DNA of 64,000 nt from Nautilus pompilius. Its lineage: Eukaryota; Mollusca; Cephalopoda; Nautilida; Nautilidae. This document shows, in pieces, positions 12,334 to 24,700 of the stretch (positions within the stretch are counted from its first letter, which is position 1; the number at the start of each line of letters is the position of its first letter). The stretch spans positions 1,660,501 to 1,724,500 of the forward strand of contig JACATO010000591.1 of the NCBI GenBank assembly GCA_018389105.1, given 5' to 3'. The notes beneath the pieces were generated by a model. It searched no databases. It saw only the letters and a program-made list of their open reading frames with translations, and had not been told where the DNA came from. Both the position numbers and the translations under genes were made by a program.

Positions 12334-13696
12334 TGTTAAAACGAAGACTTCCATAAATCACAATCACATGAACCCCCCCTTAAATATAGGCCAGTATGTG
12401 GAGCCTCGGTAAAGAATTGCATTCTGCATCACCTGAAACGACCTGAAGCAGCAAGCACACGATCTCTCTGCAATGCTAATAAGGTCAAATCAATTCTAAA
12501 TAAGGTCACGTGTTTAAATTTCTAATGTGATAACATTTTAATTTTATTTTGTTTATAATAAAAAGTGAATTTGCTTGTATTTTATTGGTAAATAAAATGT
12601 TATACTGCAATATTTGGTATTGAATAAGAGTGATCTCATTTTCTATTTCGCAATAGACCATACCAAAATGCTCGATTAGATGCAAAAGTGGTTCGCATTA
12701 AGACATGTGTTCGTATAAAGAGAGTTCGTGGTAGCCCGTGTGATTATTGTTAAAAACAAATGGGAAAAAAGAAGAGAAAAAGGCAATCATTTCGTATTAA
12801 CCCAAAGTTCTTGTAATCCAGGGTTTGCATTACCGCAGTTCTACTGTATTGTATTTTGTTCAGATCATTGATTTTTCTGTGGAGAGAGAGAGAGAGAAAA
12901 CTCATTTCTCATTCATTTAGCTTTGTCCATTTCTGTCACTGAGATCAACATATATCTCAAGCCTTGAGCAGAGCAGGTGTATGGACAAATCTGCCAAGTT
13001 CTTCAAAACGAAACTTGCTCTTGGATTGTCAACATCACAGAAAATGTTCATTATTTTGTATTATCACATAAGTCTTTAGACATACAGTATTGCAAGTTGC
13101 CTTTCTTTTTATTTTAAAATGTAATAGCATTATCATGGGTACAAAACTGTGAGAAAGTAAAAATCCAAAAATAGCCATACATTTGTGATGCTAATTTCAG
13201 CAATTTCTTTCTTTCTGCTTGGAATAGAAAGTCAGGTGGGATGTTTTTTTTTTATTTTTTGTTCTTCTTACTGCATTGGATTACAGAACTTTGTTGGCAG
13301 ATAGCTACCAGAGTACTATCTAGATTATGGATATAATGGAATTAGATTCTTTAAATTCTAATTTTATAGAATATTTATCTTTTTTAAAAAACAAAAAAAG
13401 CATAGCATAAGTTGGTTGATTTAATTATTTTATGCCATATTTCCATTAATGTAATTTTGCATGTTTCTGAAGCAGTCCACCATTGGCTATGAATATTCTT
13501 CCTTTTCCCTTTCTCTCTTGGGAATCTAGAGACCAATGGAACAGCAGATTTGAATGGTTACATTTATTATGCTAAGGATATACATAACATACACTGGTAG
13601 TTTTAATTATTGACTAACCAATTTAATATTCTCTATTTTAGTTATTAGTGCACATACTTAAATGTATATAGATGTATGACTGCTAATAGAAAATAC

Positions 13697-13782
13697 AACC
13701 TAGTGCAGTTCAAATGATACCAGGCTGAAAATAGTTTTGCTATAATTGCATCCGGCCAGGTTTCATTTGAACAAACCTAGTG
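13697..13782 (-). repeat. ~62-bp near-palindromic element, copy 1
   Basis: The core 13709-13771 begins TTCAAATGATACC and ends GGTTTCATTTGAA (shown with near-inverted ends). It is the reverse complement of the element at 36006-36066 and 54945-55006, since the non-palindromic centre also matches in that orientation. The 9-base direct repeat AACCTAGTG flanks it (13697-13705 and 13774-13782), a possible target-site duplication or part of longer inverted ends. Confidence 0.7.
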
Positions 13783-13998
13783 GCTGTAAAAAAAAATGTT
13801 ATTTTTGAACTTCTGTTTCCCAAGGCATGTTTTTATTTGTAGAGATATCCTTTATTCTTGATGAATTATTTTATTGGTAAATCCCACTTTATGGTTGCTG
13901 GTTGGTTATAGTATTTTTAGTGATGAAAGTTGCTTTATTTCCATGGTTTATTTTTAGTCTTTCCTGCTTATGGAATATTTTGCAAAGGTCATTTAAAA

Positions 13999-14022
13999 AA
14001 AGAAAGAAAGAAAGAAAGAAAA
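13999..14022. repeat. (AAAG)n microsatellite
   Basis: Five to six tandem AAAG units follow a short A tract. Confidence 0.85.
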
Positions 14023-15579
14023 GGGTCCCTCATTAAAAGTATTTTTTTCTTCATTTGTTAACTATATCTCTAGAATGCTTCAGGGCAGCTGATTTATGGC
14101 ATCACAATTAGACCAGTTCTTTCAGCCAAATATTTCCACTAACTACAGTGTAGTCATTTTCAGTACCGTTGGCTCTTAGTTAAGCCTTTCTCTCATCAGA
14201 ATGCATTTATGGAAGCAAATTACTTTTTTAATAATTTAAAATAGGAAGTTACTATTTTTTGACTCTACTGTAGGATGTTAAATTGTTATTTTGTCCTTTC
14301 TGGTCATTGCTTGAGAATTAAATTATATTGTATAACATAAATGACTCTTTATGGATGTATCTAATGGTAATCCTGTATATGTTTTTGGAGACCTTTGTTG
14401 ATAACAATATATTGTTAGGTTTCTTGTTCTTTTTTGTTCTCAATTTCATCATAATATTTGTTGTCTTCAATTCTTTTTTGTTTTATATTTCCTTCATTAC
14501 AAATCATTTGAATAAGTGCTGAGCTGGCGCTATAGTCATATTCAGATTTTGTGCTAATAGGAATTCATCAGAATCTAACAAAATGGGCAGTGGTCATTTA
14601 ATATGGAACATGGATGGCATTTCTTTTTCAGCTAAAATCTGGACATTTATTTTTAAAAATTTGGATATTTTATTTAAAATCAAGATGCTTTTAAAACTTT
14701 TTTTTACTTTAAAGACATATTATTATAATAGTAAGTATCAGGGTACACAAAAAAATTTTGTTTCTATAATCTAAGAAATCTTTCATGTGTAGCATGCTTT
14801 CTAAAAAAATCATGTTTCATAATATTAAAAAAAAATTTGCATATTGCAACAGTCTTATCAGGAATATTTATTTTTGATGTTGTATTTTTATTATTCTTTG
14901 TGCTGTTATTTTATAGTCCTCTTTTGTGCCTGATAGTGCTATTGTTTAAAAACATTTTTATGCATGACTGTTCTCAAATTTATGAGGGAGAAGGCTGCAC
15001 ATAGAGGAAGATTTGTATACAGGGGGATTTTGGAACAGACTAACTGTATTGTTTCTGAATGTCTTATGCTAAATAAACCCTGTTAAGTTTACAACAGAGT
15101 TTTCTTGTAAGTCTGGAGCTTTGCAATTGCATGCTTGCTGCTGCTTAAGTATTGTCTACATCTACCTACAGAGGGATGAGAAATATCTTTGTGTTTAAAT
15201 GTAGCAACAATTTATCACATTCTATGGACCTGTGAGGAGAGAGACTCTGCTGCATCAGCATATATAATTGATTTAAAAAGATCAACTGGCCTTTTACATC
15301 TTTGTTTATATTCAAATTAACATTTATTAATTAAATATTTAATATTAATGTAATAAGTCTCTTCTTTTAGTTATAGATAACTTCCATGCTACAGTGATCA
15401 TTGCTGTAATTCAGAAAAAAATCTTTAACTTGCAAATATTCTTTATAGATAGTTATTATTTTTTTTTTAAATTTATATCTTCTGTGGTTTGTTTTATAGC
15501 ATCATTTTTACCTGATACCTGAAAATGAAATACTTTGTGTAAAGAGCAAATACAAAAATGCTTTCTTGATAAATTTGTC

Positions 15580-15870
15580 TCCTGACTTTCAAGGTCTGAG
15601 GATATCCTGCAGCAGTGAGCTAGAAGGTAGAGGTGTTGGTATCAACCTCAGATACTGAGCAAGTTACCTGGGTACAGTTGGGAACTTTTGAGCAGTCTGA
15701 CACAAACTAAAGGACCCTATTAGGACTTTTCATTTATAGATTTGAGAGGAAAGTGAAGTGACTGGAGGATACTCACATTGCCAGCTGGTGAAAAAGAGCA
15801 AGAAGGAAGCTTGTCAGTGGAATTTGCCAAACCAAGCATCCCAACTAGGATTTGAACACTGGCTGTCATC
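15580..15870 (-). mobile_element. tRNA-derived SINE, partial copy
   Basis: Minus-strand copy of the SINE seen at 9440-9822. A B-box-like CCAGTGTTCAAATCCT lies at 15848-15863 (reverse complement). The GGTTTGGCAAATTCCACTG core, a CTTTTTCACCAGCTGG segment and the terminal CAGGTAACTTGCTCAGT segment follow. The A box region beyond 15870 is not recognisable. Confidence 0.65.
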
Positions 15871-16299
15871 ACTGATCTCTTCCAAAAGTGGAATGTATTT
15901 TTCTATGCTGTTCAGTATCTTGTCATTTTCTTTTTTTTTTTAAATTTTAATTGGAACCATCCTTGCAGTCATTTGTTGTCTTTTTTGCTGGCCATGATCA
16001 AAAAGGTTTAGTTAAGTGTAAAAATCAGTGCGTGGGATTGGTTGTCATGCTAGCAAACAGGAACTGCAAACCTGCAGAAAAATTTTACTAATATAGGTAG
16101 TGATTTTATTGTAGTGTGGTGAATACTATGACTTCTAGGAAGAAAATATCATATGTCAAGTGTACAGAAATAAAAGTCTTATTCTTAGCTAGTGAATGTT
16201 ATTCCATATAGAAAATTGAAACTCAACTTCATGTTTCAGAAGAAGCTATATGCAAGACTAATGAAGATATGCAAAGCTGGTACTGGTGACAGAAAACAT

Positions 16300-16800
16300 A
16301 GTTAAGAAGAAGAGCCCAAACTCTCCTAAGAGATATTAAATTTCTCTATGTGATAAACAATAAAGCTTCAAGTATGAATGTTAACATTTCTTTAAGAACA
16401 GTAGGATACACATTAGTGTGAATCAGTCTCATTGGATATATAGCTGTTCAAAAAACTTTTTCTGAAGATAGGCAACCAAATGACAAGGTTTAAATGGTTA
16501 GCAAATAAGAAAGTAGAAAGACCAAACATGGAAGAGGTGCTACTTACAGATGAGTTTAGGTTTAAACTGTTTGGCAATAATCAACACTAGTTTGTTTGGA
16601 AGTGGGTTGGGATCAGTGTAATGCTCAGTGTACAATAGGTACATTGAAGCATGTGAGTGGATCAATATGAGTGTGAGACTGCATATCAATCGACATATTT
16701 GAGATTTGCTTAAGTTTGAAGGTATAATGACTGCTGACAATTACAGGCAGATTCTTATCCAAGACACTTCATCGGGTGAGGATCCATTTTTAACATGACA
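16300..16800 (+). pseudogene. Tc1-like transposase relic
   Basis: The plus strand holds scattered Tc1 transposase motifs. Bases 16537-16575 read VLLTDEFRFKLFG, equal to the TDESxFxLFG block with the first catalytic Asp at 16549-16551, followed by an FVWKWVG-like stretch after a stop. Bases 16721-16765 read GIMTADNYRQILIQD, equal to the family's GxMTAxxYxxIL block, in another frame. Upstream, near 16380-16500, an RTVGYTL…IAVQKTF-like stretch recalls the DNA-binding end. The second and third acidic residues are not securely found. At least one frameshift and several stops separate the pieces; no inverted ends were found. Confidence 0.65.
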
Positions 16801-16944
16801 TTAAACTAAGCAAACAACCAATGTGGTGAAAAAAACTATCTGGACTATAATGAGGCTGATGGATTGCTATCTGGATGGGGAAAGGATGGAAATGTGGAAG
16901 TGCCCAGTATATTTCAACTTTTGGCCAGCCTAACACACCTATTA

Positions 16945-17100
16945 AAAATATTCCTACTAGAAATCTTACCTTTGCATTTTTATAGTTAGGAAAAAGGAGG
17001 CATGCCACCAGACCGAGCATTCCCCGTGGAAATAAAAGTCTAGCCTCACCTTGGTAGTCCAGTAGCCTAACAACTAGACTACTATGCTGTCCATCCAATA
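16945..17100 (-). mobile_element. tRNA-derived SINE fragment
   Basis: Reverse complement shows an A-box-like TAGTAGTCTAGTTGTTAGGC, then GGTGAGGCTAGACTTTTATT in place of the B box, then the GCTCGGTCTGGTGGCATGCC core shared with 57050-57150 and 9440-9822. It abuts the Tc1 relic. Confidence 0.55.
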
Positions 17101-19546
17101 CACACACCATCAGTGTCTTTATGCAATTTCAGTAGTAATGTTGGTTAAGATTGTGTTTTTTTTTTTGGATTCTTTGTCAAAATCAATTATGATAATAGCT
17201 TTTCATGTTTGTTTTGTTTATTTTTGTATTATTACCAAAGGTTGGTGGAATTGCACACAATTCCTATTTTAATTTAAAATGATATATTTCAGTCTTAAGT
17301 TGTAGAAAATATCTGATGCTAACTAAATATCAACACAGCTTAATAATAGGAATATGTACTTTTGAATATTAGATCAGATTACACACAATCTATAATAGCA
17401 TCAGATATAGTGTAATAAACCAAACAAATTTATGCACATGAGCTTTAGGTTTAATAAAACTATAGAATATTTATGACTGCAATTAATAAATACTCATGAA
17501 TTTTAAAATTAAGGTAGATTTTTAAAAATTGTTTGAAACATTTCATAATCATTCATAAATTATTTAATATTGCTTTACAGAGGCAATCATATAGATTTTT
17601 AAAATGTGATTTATGTTTTCTTCATGTATCAGTTAGTGTAGTAATTGGATTTTATAGCATAAAATAGATTTAGTGTATAGAAGTCTATACAACAAAAATA
17701 TTACACAGTATGGCAGTATTATTTATGGCTAGAGTGATTAAATGTAAAAGCAAGGTTAATTCCTGAAATTAGAGTCTGCTTTGTGAATTTACTTGAAAAT
17801 CAATTTCTCATAGCAATTTGTGCTCAAAGCAAAGAGACAAACAATGGATTTTGTACTCCAAGCTACAAAAGAACACAAAAGCATAATGAACCAATTAATT
17901 TTATAGTTGTTAATGCCAAATACTTCACAAAATTAGAAATATTGTTTAAATGTAGCTTACTTAAGTGACAGTTTTTTAAATTGAATCTATTGGTTACATC
18001 TACTGGATAAAAAAAAAAAAAACACGTATTAACAAATAAAAACTAATTTTTTCTCTGCATTTAGCAAAATCAAGGCCTGGTGTGAACTTCCATTTTGGTG
18101 ATATTGAGCCCATAAATTTAAAATAGGTGGAGGTATTTTCTCATTGAGATGTTTGTGAATTTTTGAAAACAATAGCACAAAAAGTAAAACAGAGGTAAAA
18201 ATATGTAAATAAACACACCTGAGTATTTCACTCTGTGTTCATTATTAGTGAAATCTATTAATGACCTGGAAAACTCCTGAAAGTGGGTAATACACAGTGG
18301 TGCTTGTAAATAAGGTAGGGAAAAAGAAAATAAGGAAGTACAGGTATGAAGGGAAAAAAATTAGAATAATGAAGTAATGCAGATATTTTTCACTGGGAGA
18401 CAGTTGAAGAGTTGTTATAAAAAGAGATTTGTAATAGCTGATGATGTAACCAAAGTTGGTTGCTTTTGTGATGAAGAAGACTTAAATGTTTTCCTCCTGA
18501 CCAGAGTAGTATTCTTTAATGCAGTGGATAGTTTTTCATTGCGTGTGGCCATGCACAACTGACAGTTTATAAAATAAACAACAAGAACGTGGTAAAAATT
18601 TGGTCCTTGAAAGGAAATAAAGATTCAATTGTAGATTTGCTTTTAAAGCAAATTTTCAAATTGATGAATGGTTGTAATTTGTTAGACAGCTTCAGTAGAT
18701 GATTTTGTGATTGAATTGTATAGAATCTTAAATAGGGTGGGATGAACTAAATAAATACTCATCTTTGGTCCTGTGAGTTCTGTTGGCTTCTTAATAATAA
18801 TCTAGAAAAATCTATAATATTTAGGCCAATTGTACAGTATAACTGAGATACAAGGGTATCAGGGAAAGGTATTTTGCCTTGTTTGTCAAATTCTGAGGTA
18901 TAAATTAGATATCTGAATGTTGAAGATTGGGCCAATTTAAGAAGAAAAAGAAGCAATGTAAGTATAATTAGCATGTGTATCTACTATAAAGATACTGGGC
19001 AAAACAGTAATTTCTTTTTCATGCAGTATCCTTTTTTATGTGTCAATACCATGGAAACAAACAGTATGCTGCTTTGATTATTTTACTATGTAATGATTGT
19101 TATCATTTTTATGTAGATAATCTTTTAATATTAAATGAATTAAGTTTACTCATTGTCTGGATTTTTGTGTTTCTTTAAGGTGAGAATAAATTTAAAATGT
19201 AGCTGTTAAAAATAACTTCAGAGCAGTTATTTAAAACTGAAATTGATGGACAAGCCAGTTATAAGGCTTTGTTTATTTGCCAAAACCTGCTTGCCATTTT
19301 GAGAGACAACCAACAAAGTTAGTTTCTGTTATCTGTAGATTTTCACAAACATTTTTATCACTTTTTTATGCATCTATTATCTAATCAGAGCATCTTGAAC
19401 TAGCAGATGATAACAGAGTTATAACTGGACTTTATACAGTGTATAAATTTTAAGAGTAATGCTCTTGTATGTGACTTATACATATTCCAAGGCAGTAGTA
19501 GTTTATGTAAAAACATTGTTAAAAATTATTTTTAACACACTAATTG

Positions 19547-19790
19547 TCAGCAGCCAGCTAAAGTGATGGGTAATTGTCTAAAGGGTAGGTAGTCTGTCTA
19601 TAGCAGAGCAAGGTGAGGGTCTGTTGCGAATAGGTTACACAGCCACTGTGACATTGTCAGCAGCTGGCTAGAGCAATGGGGTAAATGTCTAGAGGGTAGA
19701 TAGTCTATAGCAGAGCTGGGTGAGAGAGCTTGTTAGGGAATAAACAGGTCTGTTGTGAATAAGTTATAGCCACTGCAACATTTCAACAAC
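19547..19790 (+). repeat. Two-copy tandem repeat, LTR-like
   Basis: Two diverged units lie head to tail: about 19547-19652 and 19653-19790. Both open with TTGTCAGCAGC and share GGGTARRTAGTCTRTCTATAGCAGAGC, GGTCTGTTGYGAATARGTTA and AGCCACTGYRACA stretches. The second unit has an extra GTTAGGGAATAAACA, an AATAAA-containing piece. TG…CA-like ends and a possible poly(A) signal make a solo or tandem LTR remnant possible, but no primer-binding site or internal retroelement sequence is visible. Confidence 0.6.
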
Positions 19791-21611
19791 TATGGCTTCT
19801 GTTAGCATCAGCATCTGTTCATCTTCATGCTGCCTTCAATAAAAAGTGAAAAGAAAAAAGTGAATATTGTGTGTTTTCTCAAATTCTACAAACTTCCAGA
19901 TATTACACCAGATAAATATCTAAAAAACAACAACAAAATGCTAAGAAGTCTATTTGTGAAGAAGAATTTGTGACCTTTAAGTTGATAGCAGTGCCTTTAG
20001 ACAAATTCTCTACAGTAAGGAGGGTTCTGAGCTTAAACTATTTAAACTCAACACATGCAATAGGATGGCAAGATAGAATTATTTTGTAGTTTTGTGGATA
20101 GAATAAAAACAGGAGAGTCATATTGTGTTGTCTCAGGTTTTAAAAAGTGGTTTTAAATATAATTTTAAACCATTTTTTCACTGTTTTGTTGGAAGCCAAT
20201 GAGTCGTCATAGTTCACATAAATGACTAGATTCTCAACAGTTTCACTGTAGCTTAGCAGAAAAATACTGTTCTGACCTAGAATTTCTGAGTAGTTTCTTT
20301 TGCTAAGAAAATAAAATAAAATCTTGATAACTTGTCATCCTTAGCTCTTTAAAAAACAAGTAGACATAATTGACATGAGCAGGAAAGACAGTCCAAGAAT
20401 AAAGAATCTCCACCACCCACCATTATGTCACTGATATCTATGAAAATTGTAGCTGCCCCCTTAATTTGTTTTTAAACAACATCATAAAGATGTCAAATTC
20501 ATCAGTTTAGGGAAACTTCACATCAAGTTATAATAAATGACTAAAGCAGATAAAATCAAATCAAATGGGTTATGAAAGAAAACACGGTAAAGTAAGCATT
20601 TTCCATGTAGATGAATCTGTTTCCTCATGACTATAGTTAGGTCACCTAATTTACAACTAGTTATTTTATTATCTTAGTACGTTTTAGCATTCTGATATTT
20701 TATTATTTGTGTATTGGAATGTTAACGATCTTTTTATTATCTTTATAAAATAAATCTTCAGATTGTCAAAAACAAAACATTTCTTTCATTCATTTAGCTT
20801 AAGATCTTCTAAAACAGCATTCAGACCTCAACTATATAAACTTCTTGTCTGAAAAATGAATTTTAGCTTGTGCTAATTTTATTTTTCTTTTCTTGCTAGA
20901 TTATCTGAATGGTTGACTATTTGAAAGTAGGCACATTTTTAAAAATACTTTTGGGTGTGAAAAAGGGCAGACATTGGCAGCGTATCACTAGTTTCACAGA
21001 AATCATTCTTTCTTACTGTATGTAGTACGTGCATTTGTCCATCCTATTATCTGAGCAGAATGTCTTTTCTCTTTTTGATATTTAGCCAAAGGTCAATAAC
21101 ACTAAAAGTTTGCATTCTCTATAGGTCTTGATAATACATTAGACTTTTTGTAATACTTAATAGCTATAATGTGATGTAGTATGCATTTATTTTACTAATT
21201 TTCTATCAATGTATTAAGAAACTTTCTCTGTCAGCTTGTTTATGAATAGTTAACATTCTTTTAAAGATTGCATCAGAGTCTTACAACTACAAGTATGGAA
21301 TTTGGAAACAATTCATTTTTTATTGAAGGGAGGTTTTGCAATTTTCTATATAAAATTGAAGTGTCCAATTTATTGTTGAATTCCAGAATACTGTGCATGT
21401 TATATCAACTAATCTCAGTTATGCTGCTTGGGTTCTTGACCTTGACTGGAGAAGAGAGTAAGATGGTTGGTTCACTCTATTGGTTAATAATGTCAGTCAG
21501 ACACCTGTTGATTTGCATAAATTTGGTGTTATTGATTTTTTTATATATTGTATTAATTTCTCAGTCTTCAATCAATAGCAGTCTAACATTTGTTTTTTCA
21601 AATTTTTTCAG

Positions 21612-21716
21612 AGTTATATAAAAATGCTAAGCCAACCACTGGCCTTCAGTCATATCAAAAACACGATGTGGACTCCTGTCTACATGGACTACATTGCTTC
21701 TCATGAGATGCACAAG
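21612..21716 (+). CDS. CACNA2D3: Alpha2/delta calcium-channel subunit, internal exon
   Basis: 105 bases, 35 codons, phase 0 at both ends, preceded by TTTTTTCAG and followed by GTTAGT. It begins SYIKMLSQPLAFSH and continues NTMWTPVYMDYIASHEMHK. This lines up with the alpha2delta-3/-4 segment after the VWA domain (E-Y-x-H-V-L-S-R-P…V-W-T-E-A-Y-x-D-S), the linker into the Cache-like region. The conserved LS-P and W-T/V-Y-D positions are kept. The frame upstream of the acceptor happens to remain open on the plus strand, but the AG at 21610-21611 and the homology fix the start at 21612. Confidence 0.88.
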
Positions 21717-24700
21717 GTTAGTATTACAAAAACAGAATAGAGACCATGAACCAGTTTGACATCACACTACGAGCCAGCAGTTTTCTGGACTAATATTATG
21801 CACATTTACAATGACCCAGGTATGGTATTTTGAATAATGACTCAGTCTCATTAATTCACATTGAATAGATGAACATAATTATCAAGAAAAGTCTTTCAAG
21901 CATTTCAGATCTCTTTGCAACTCTCAGTTCATTATTGGGGTTTTAATGTAATGGTTTGAGCAGTAATTTTGGATGCTGGAAAAATTTACCTGGTGTCCAT
22001 GAAGAGCTTTCTGAATTCTGTTGCATGCATATATCATCTATTCTTGATGATCATCATAAGCTACTTTTCCAACAAGGGTTTTTTTTTGCAATTTAAGACA
22101 AATTTGCTGCAAGATTGTACCATTTGTCATACCTCAAAAACCAGAGAGAATAGTGGCTGCAAATCCTTGGGCACTTAAGTTTGATTGCACATGTATGGAA
22201 GCATCCTGATCAGCATCTGTGAAAAAAAAAGACCACCTGTCACATTGTTGGCAGATTGGAAGAAAAAAACTAACTAAACTATGCCAAAATTTGGACCATG
22301 TTATCATACAAACTCACATTCGTCTATGTCACAAGATGTTCTAGCTCTTCATGAGGCACTTGGAAAAGCTACTAGATATTAGTTTCATGTTTTATGTTAC
22401 TCTTAAGTATACATACATGCCACAATAAATATTACTTATGCTTTAAGGGAGATTTCATTTTTTTCTGGAAGGGCTCTGTATTGTGCATGATTGGTTATAT
22501 AAATTATATTATGTTAAACAAAATATCTTCAGTATAATCATTAATGAAGCTCAGAAATGTAAGCTATAATAAATATTTTTAACTTAAATGATTTCAGAAT
22601 GTATAGATCTGTAAGAATTACATTAATGCAGTACTACAACTTTGCTTAAATAAATATTAAAAAATTGTCTGCATGCCCCCTTGCTGAGTTGTTCTATTAT
22701 GATTGCAGACACTGAATCACAATTATGTTTCCAGTAATTTCTAGTTAGATTCCACAAACTCATCAAGCTAATGGCTGCTTTTGGTAAAATGAGGATGAGG
22801 ATGATAATGTTTTTAAAGCAAGCATGTGTCTCCTCTAACATTAATACTGCAAATTTTCTATCTTGATATAACCCTTTGGTTCAATTTAGTAAAAACTGAT
22901 ATGAAAGAAAACATCCAAACAATGGTTTTGTTATATCAAAGTGAAGTTAAGAAACAGAAATGTTTCATATTGTTCCCAGCTTGAGTCCAACTTTTTATTC
23001 TCCTCAGAACTCTTATTTTTCTTTCATACGATTTGTTTAATCATCTCTAAAATATTTGTGCATTATTGTCAAAAAAAACAAACTATAACAAAGTAACAGA
23101 AGATGCTTTAAGAAACCAACTTATCCAATCTCTCTCTATATCAGTTTTTTAATATCAAGTTCATTTTATTGAACAGTTTTAGTAAGATTTGTATATAGAT
23201 GTTTTAATCATGTTAAATTTCAACTGGAATCCATTTATAATATTTACACATTACAATTTTACAGTCAGGCATGTTTCTCCAATCAGAATGCCAGTTTCCA
23301 ACAGTATTTCTTCTTGTTACATGTTTCCATATAGTACTTGTTTCAATCATTTCTCTTATGTAGTACATCTCAAAAATTGTATAGTAATGTCAGTTACTAT
23401 GGAAATGTGAAAAAAACAAGATTTGAACAAAACTTTTGTCCAAGTTGTTGAAGTCCTTTCCTGAAATATTTTTATTGCATCAACTTTTGAATCAATTTAT
23501 CAATCTATCTGATCTATTTCTATATTGAAGAACTTTAACAAAACAAATAAATAAAATTTTGAAAATTATACAGCAGAACTTCCAAATGATTGAGGTTTCA
23601 CAATAGGTAGTTTTCTTGGAATTAATATGAACAGAACCTGTCTTTGTCGGATTCTTCATGGATTGCAAGGGTTTAAGTTGTGGTTCAGCTCAATGAGGAA
23701 GAAAAATGTTTTGGTAATTTCTTTAAGAATAAATTATGCAAACTCATTTCTAAATATATATATGACCTTAATGTTATTACTTGTACTTAAACCATGGAAC
23801 ATCCATATGATTACATGAGAATTACATCTGGATGGATTAATTCCTTGTCTGTTTACTCATATGACTAAACTAAGTTTTACTTTTTAAAGTATATTTATGC
23901 TTTTGTAAAGTATTCCCTCTTTCTGTCTTTTTAAAAGAAAAAAATTTAATTTTAAATATTTTCTTAGATTTGGTTAGTGTTTGCACATTTTTTTTGTTTT
24001 TTTTTTAATGAAATAATTTAGTTTAGAATAAACTCCCAATCTACAAAAATTCTTCTGCGAACAATGATTAAGTGCATGAAATAGTTACTGTTAAATCAGT
24101 CATTATGTCTTGCATAGCCTCCAGGCTTTTTGGAGAAACTGACTTATTTTTTCACTTTATAAAGGACTGATTTAAGCATTCACTTTTTATCTGTAAAGAG
24201 TTGATTGACTCTTAACTAAAGAAATTTTCTACGTGCAGAACATGCAATTTTAAAGTTTGATTTGTCTCTCCTACTTGAATGTGGACCTTCAGGCTAGTAA
24301 AAAGATTAGATTGCATGTTTGAAAAGTTCACTCCAGTGTATTTGCATTTGGAAACATTAAAAAAATTTTTCAGCTATCTATCTAAACATGGTTTATTTAA
24401 CACGAAATACAGAAACTATTTTTGTTTTTTATTTGAGTACCACAACAGCTGTTATGCTTGGTGCTCTGCTTGCTGTTTTGTTTTACAATAGTTCATCTTT
24501 TACATTTTATGGTAATTAAGCTAATCATGTAATAATAATCCACTTTTTCCCTTTAGCAACCAGCATAAACAGTGTTTGTTGAATGATAGCTCTTGCTGTA
24601 CTTTGATATGCTGTTACAAGTGATCCTTACTAAAACTTGGCTAAAATAAGACTTCAGTTTAAAAGTAGTTAAATCCTGTCATAAATATTTTCTATTCATG

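Larger units (their letters stand above)
10245..12846 (-). mobile_element. Tigger/pogo DNA transposon, nearly full length
   Basis: Inverted ends begin CAGTAGAACCGCAGTAATGC at 10245 and, on the other strand, CAGTAGAACTGCGGTAATGC reading down from 12846. Both sides are flanked by TA (10243-10244 and 12847-12848), the target duplication expected for the Tc1/mariner/pogo superfamily. The CAGT-type terminus and the transposase on the minus strand place it in the Tigger branch. Total length is 2602 bases, of which 247 are an internal duplication; without it the length would be about 2.36 kb, usual for Tigger. Base composition is clearly more GC-rich than the flanks, a sign of a fairly recent arrival. 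Confidence 0.88.
479..21611 (+). other. Long intron (21.1 kb) of the alpha2/delta gene
   Basis: It begins with GTATGT and ends with TTTTTTCAG. The protein reads continuously across it (…QEHVQ then SYIKMLS…), so no exon appears to be missing. Contents in order: a Tc1-type element (2.9-4.0 kb), SINE (4.7 kb), Tigger-like relic (6.3-8.3 kb), SINE (9.4-9.8 kb), Tigger/pogo element (10.2-12.8 kb), 62-bp palindrome (13.7 kb), SINE (15.6 kb), Tc1 relic (16.3-16.8 kb), SINE (16.9-17.1 kb) and an LTR-like tandem repeat (19.5-19.8 kb). In 479-2878, 4961-6317, 8351-9439, 12847-13696, 14023-15579, 17101-19546 and 19791-21611 I recognise only AT-rich unique-looking DNA. The open frame at 4105-4455 has no recognisable domain. 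Confidence 0.8.
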
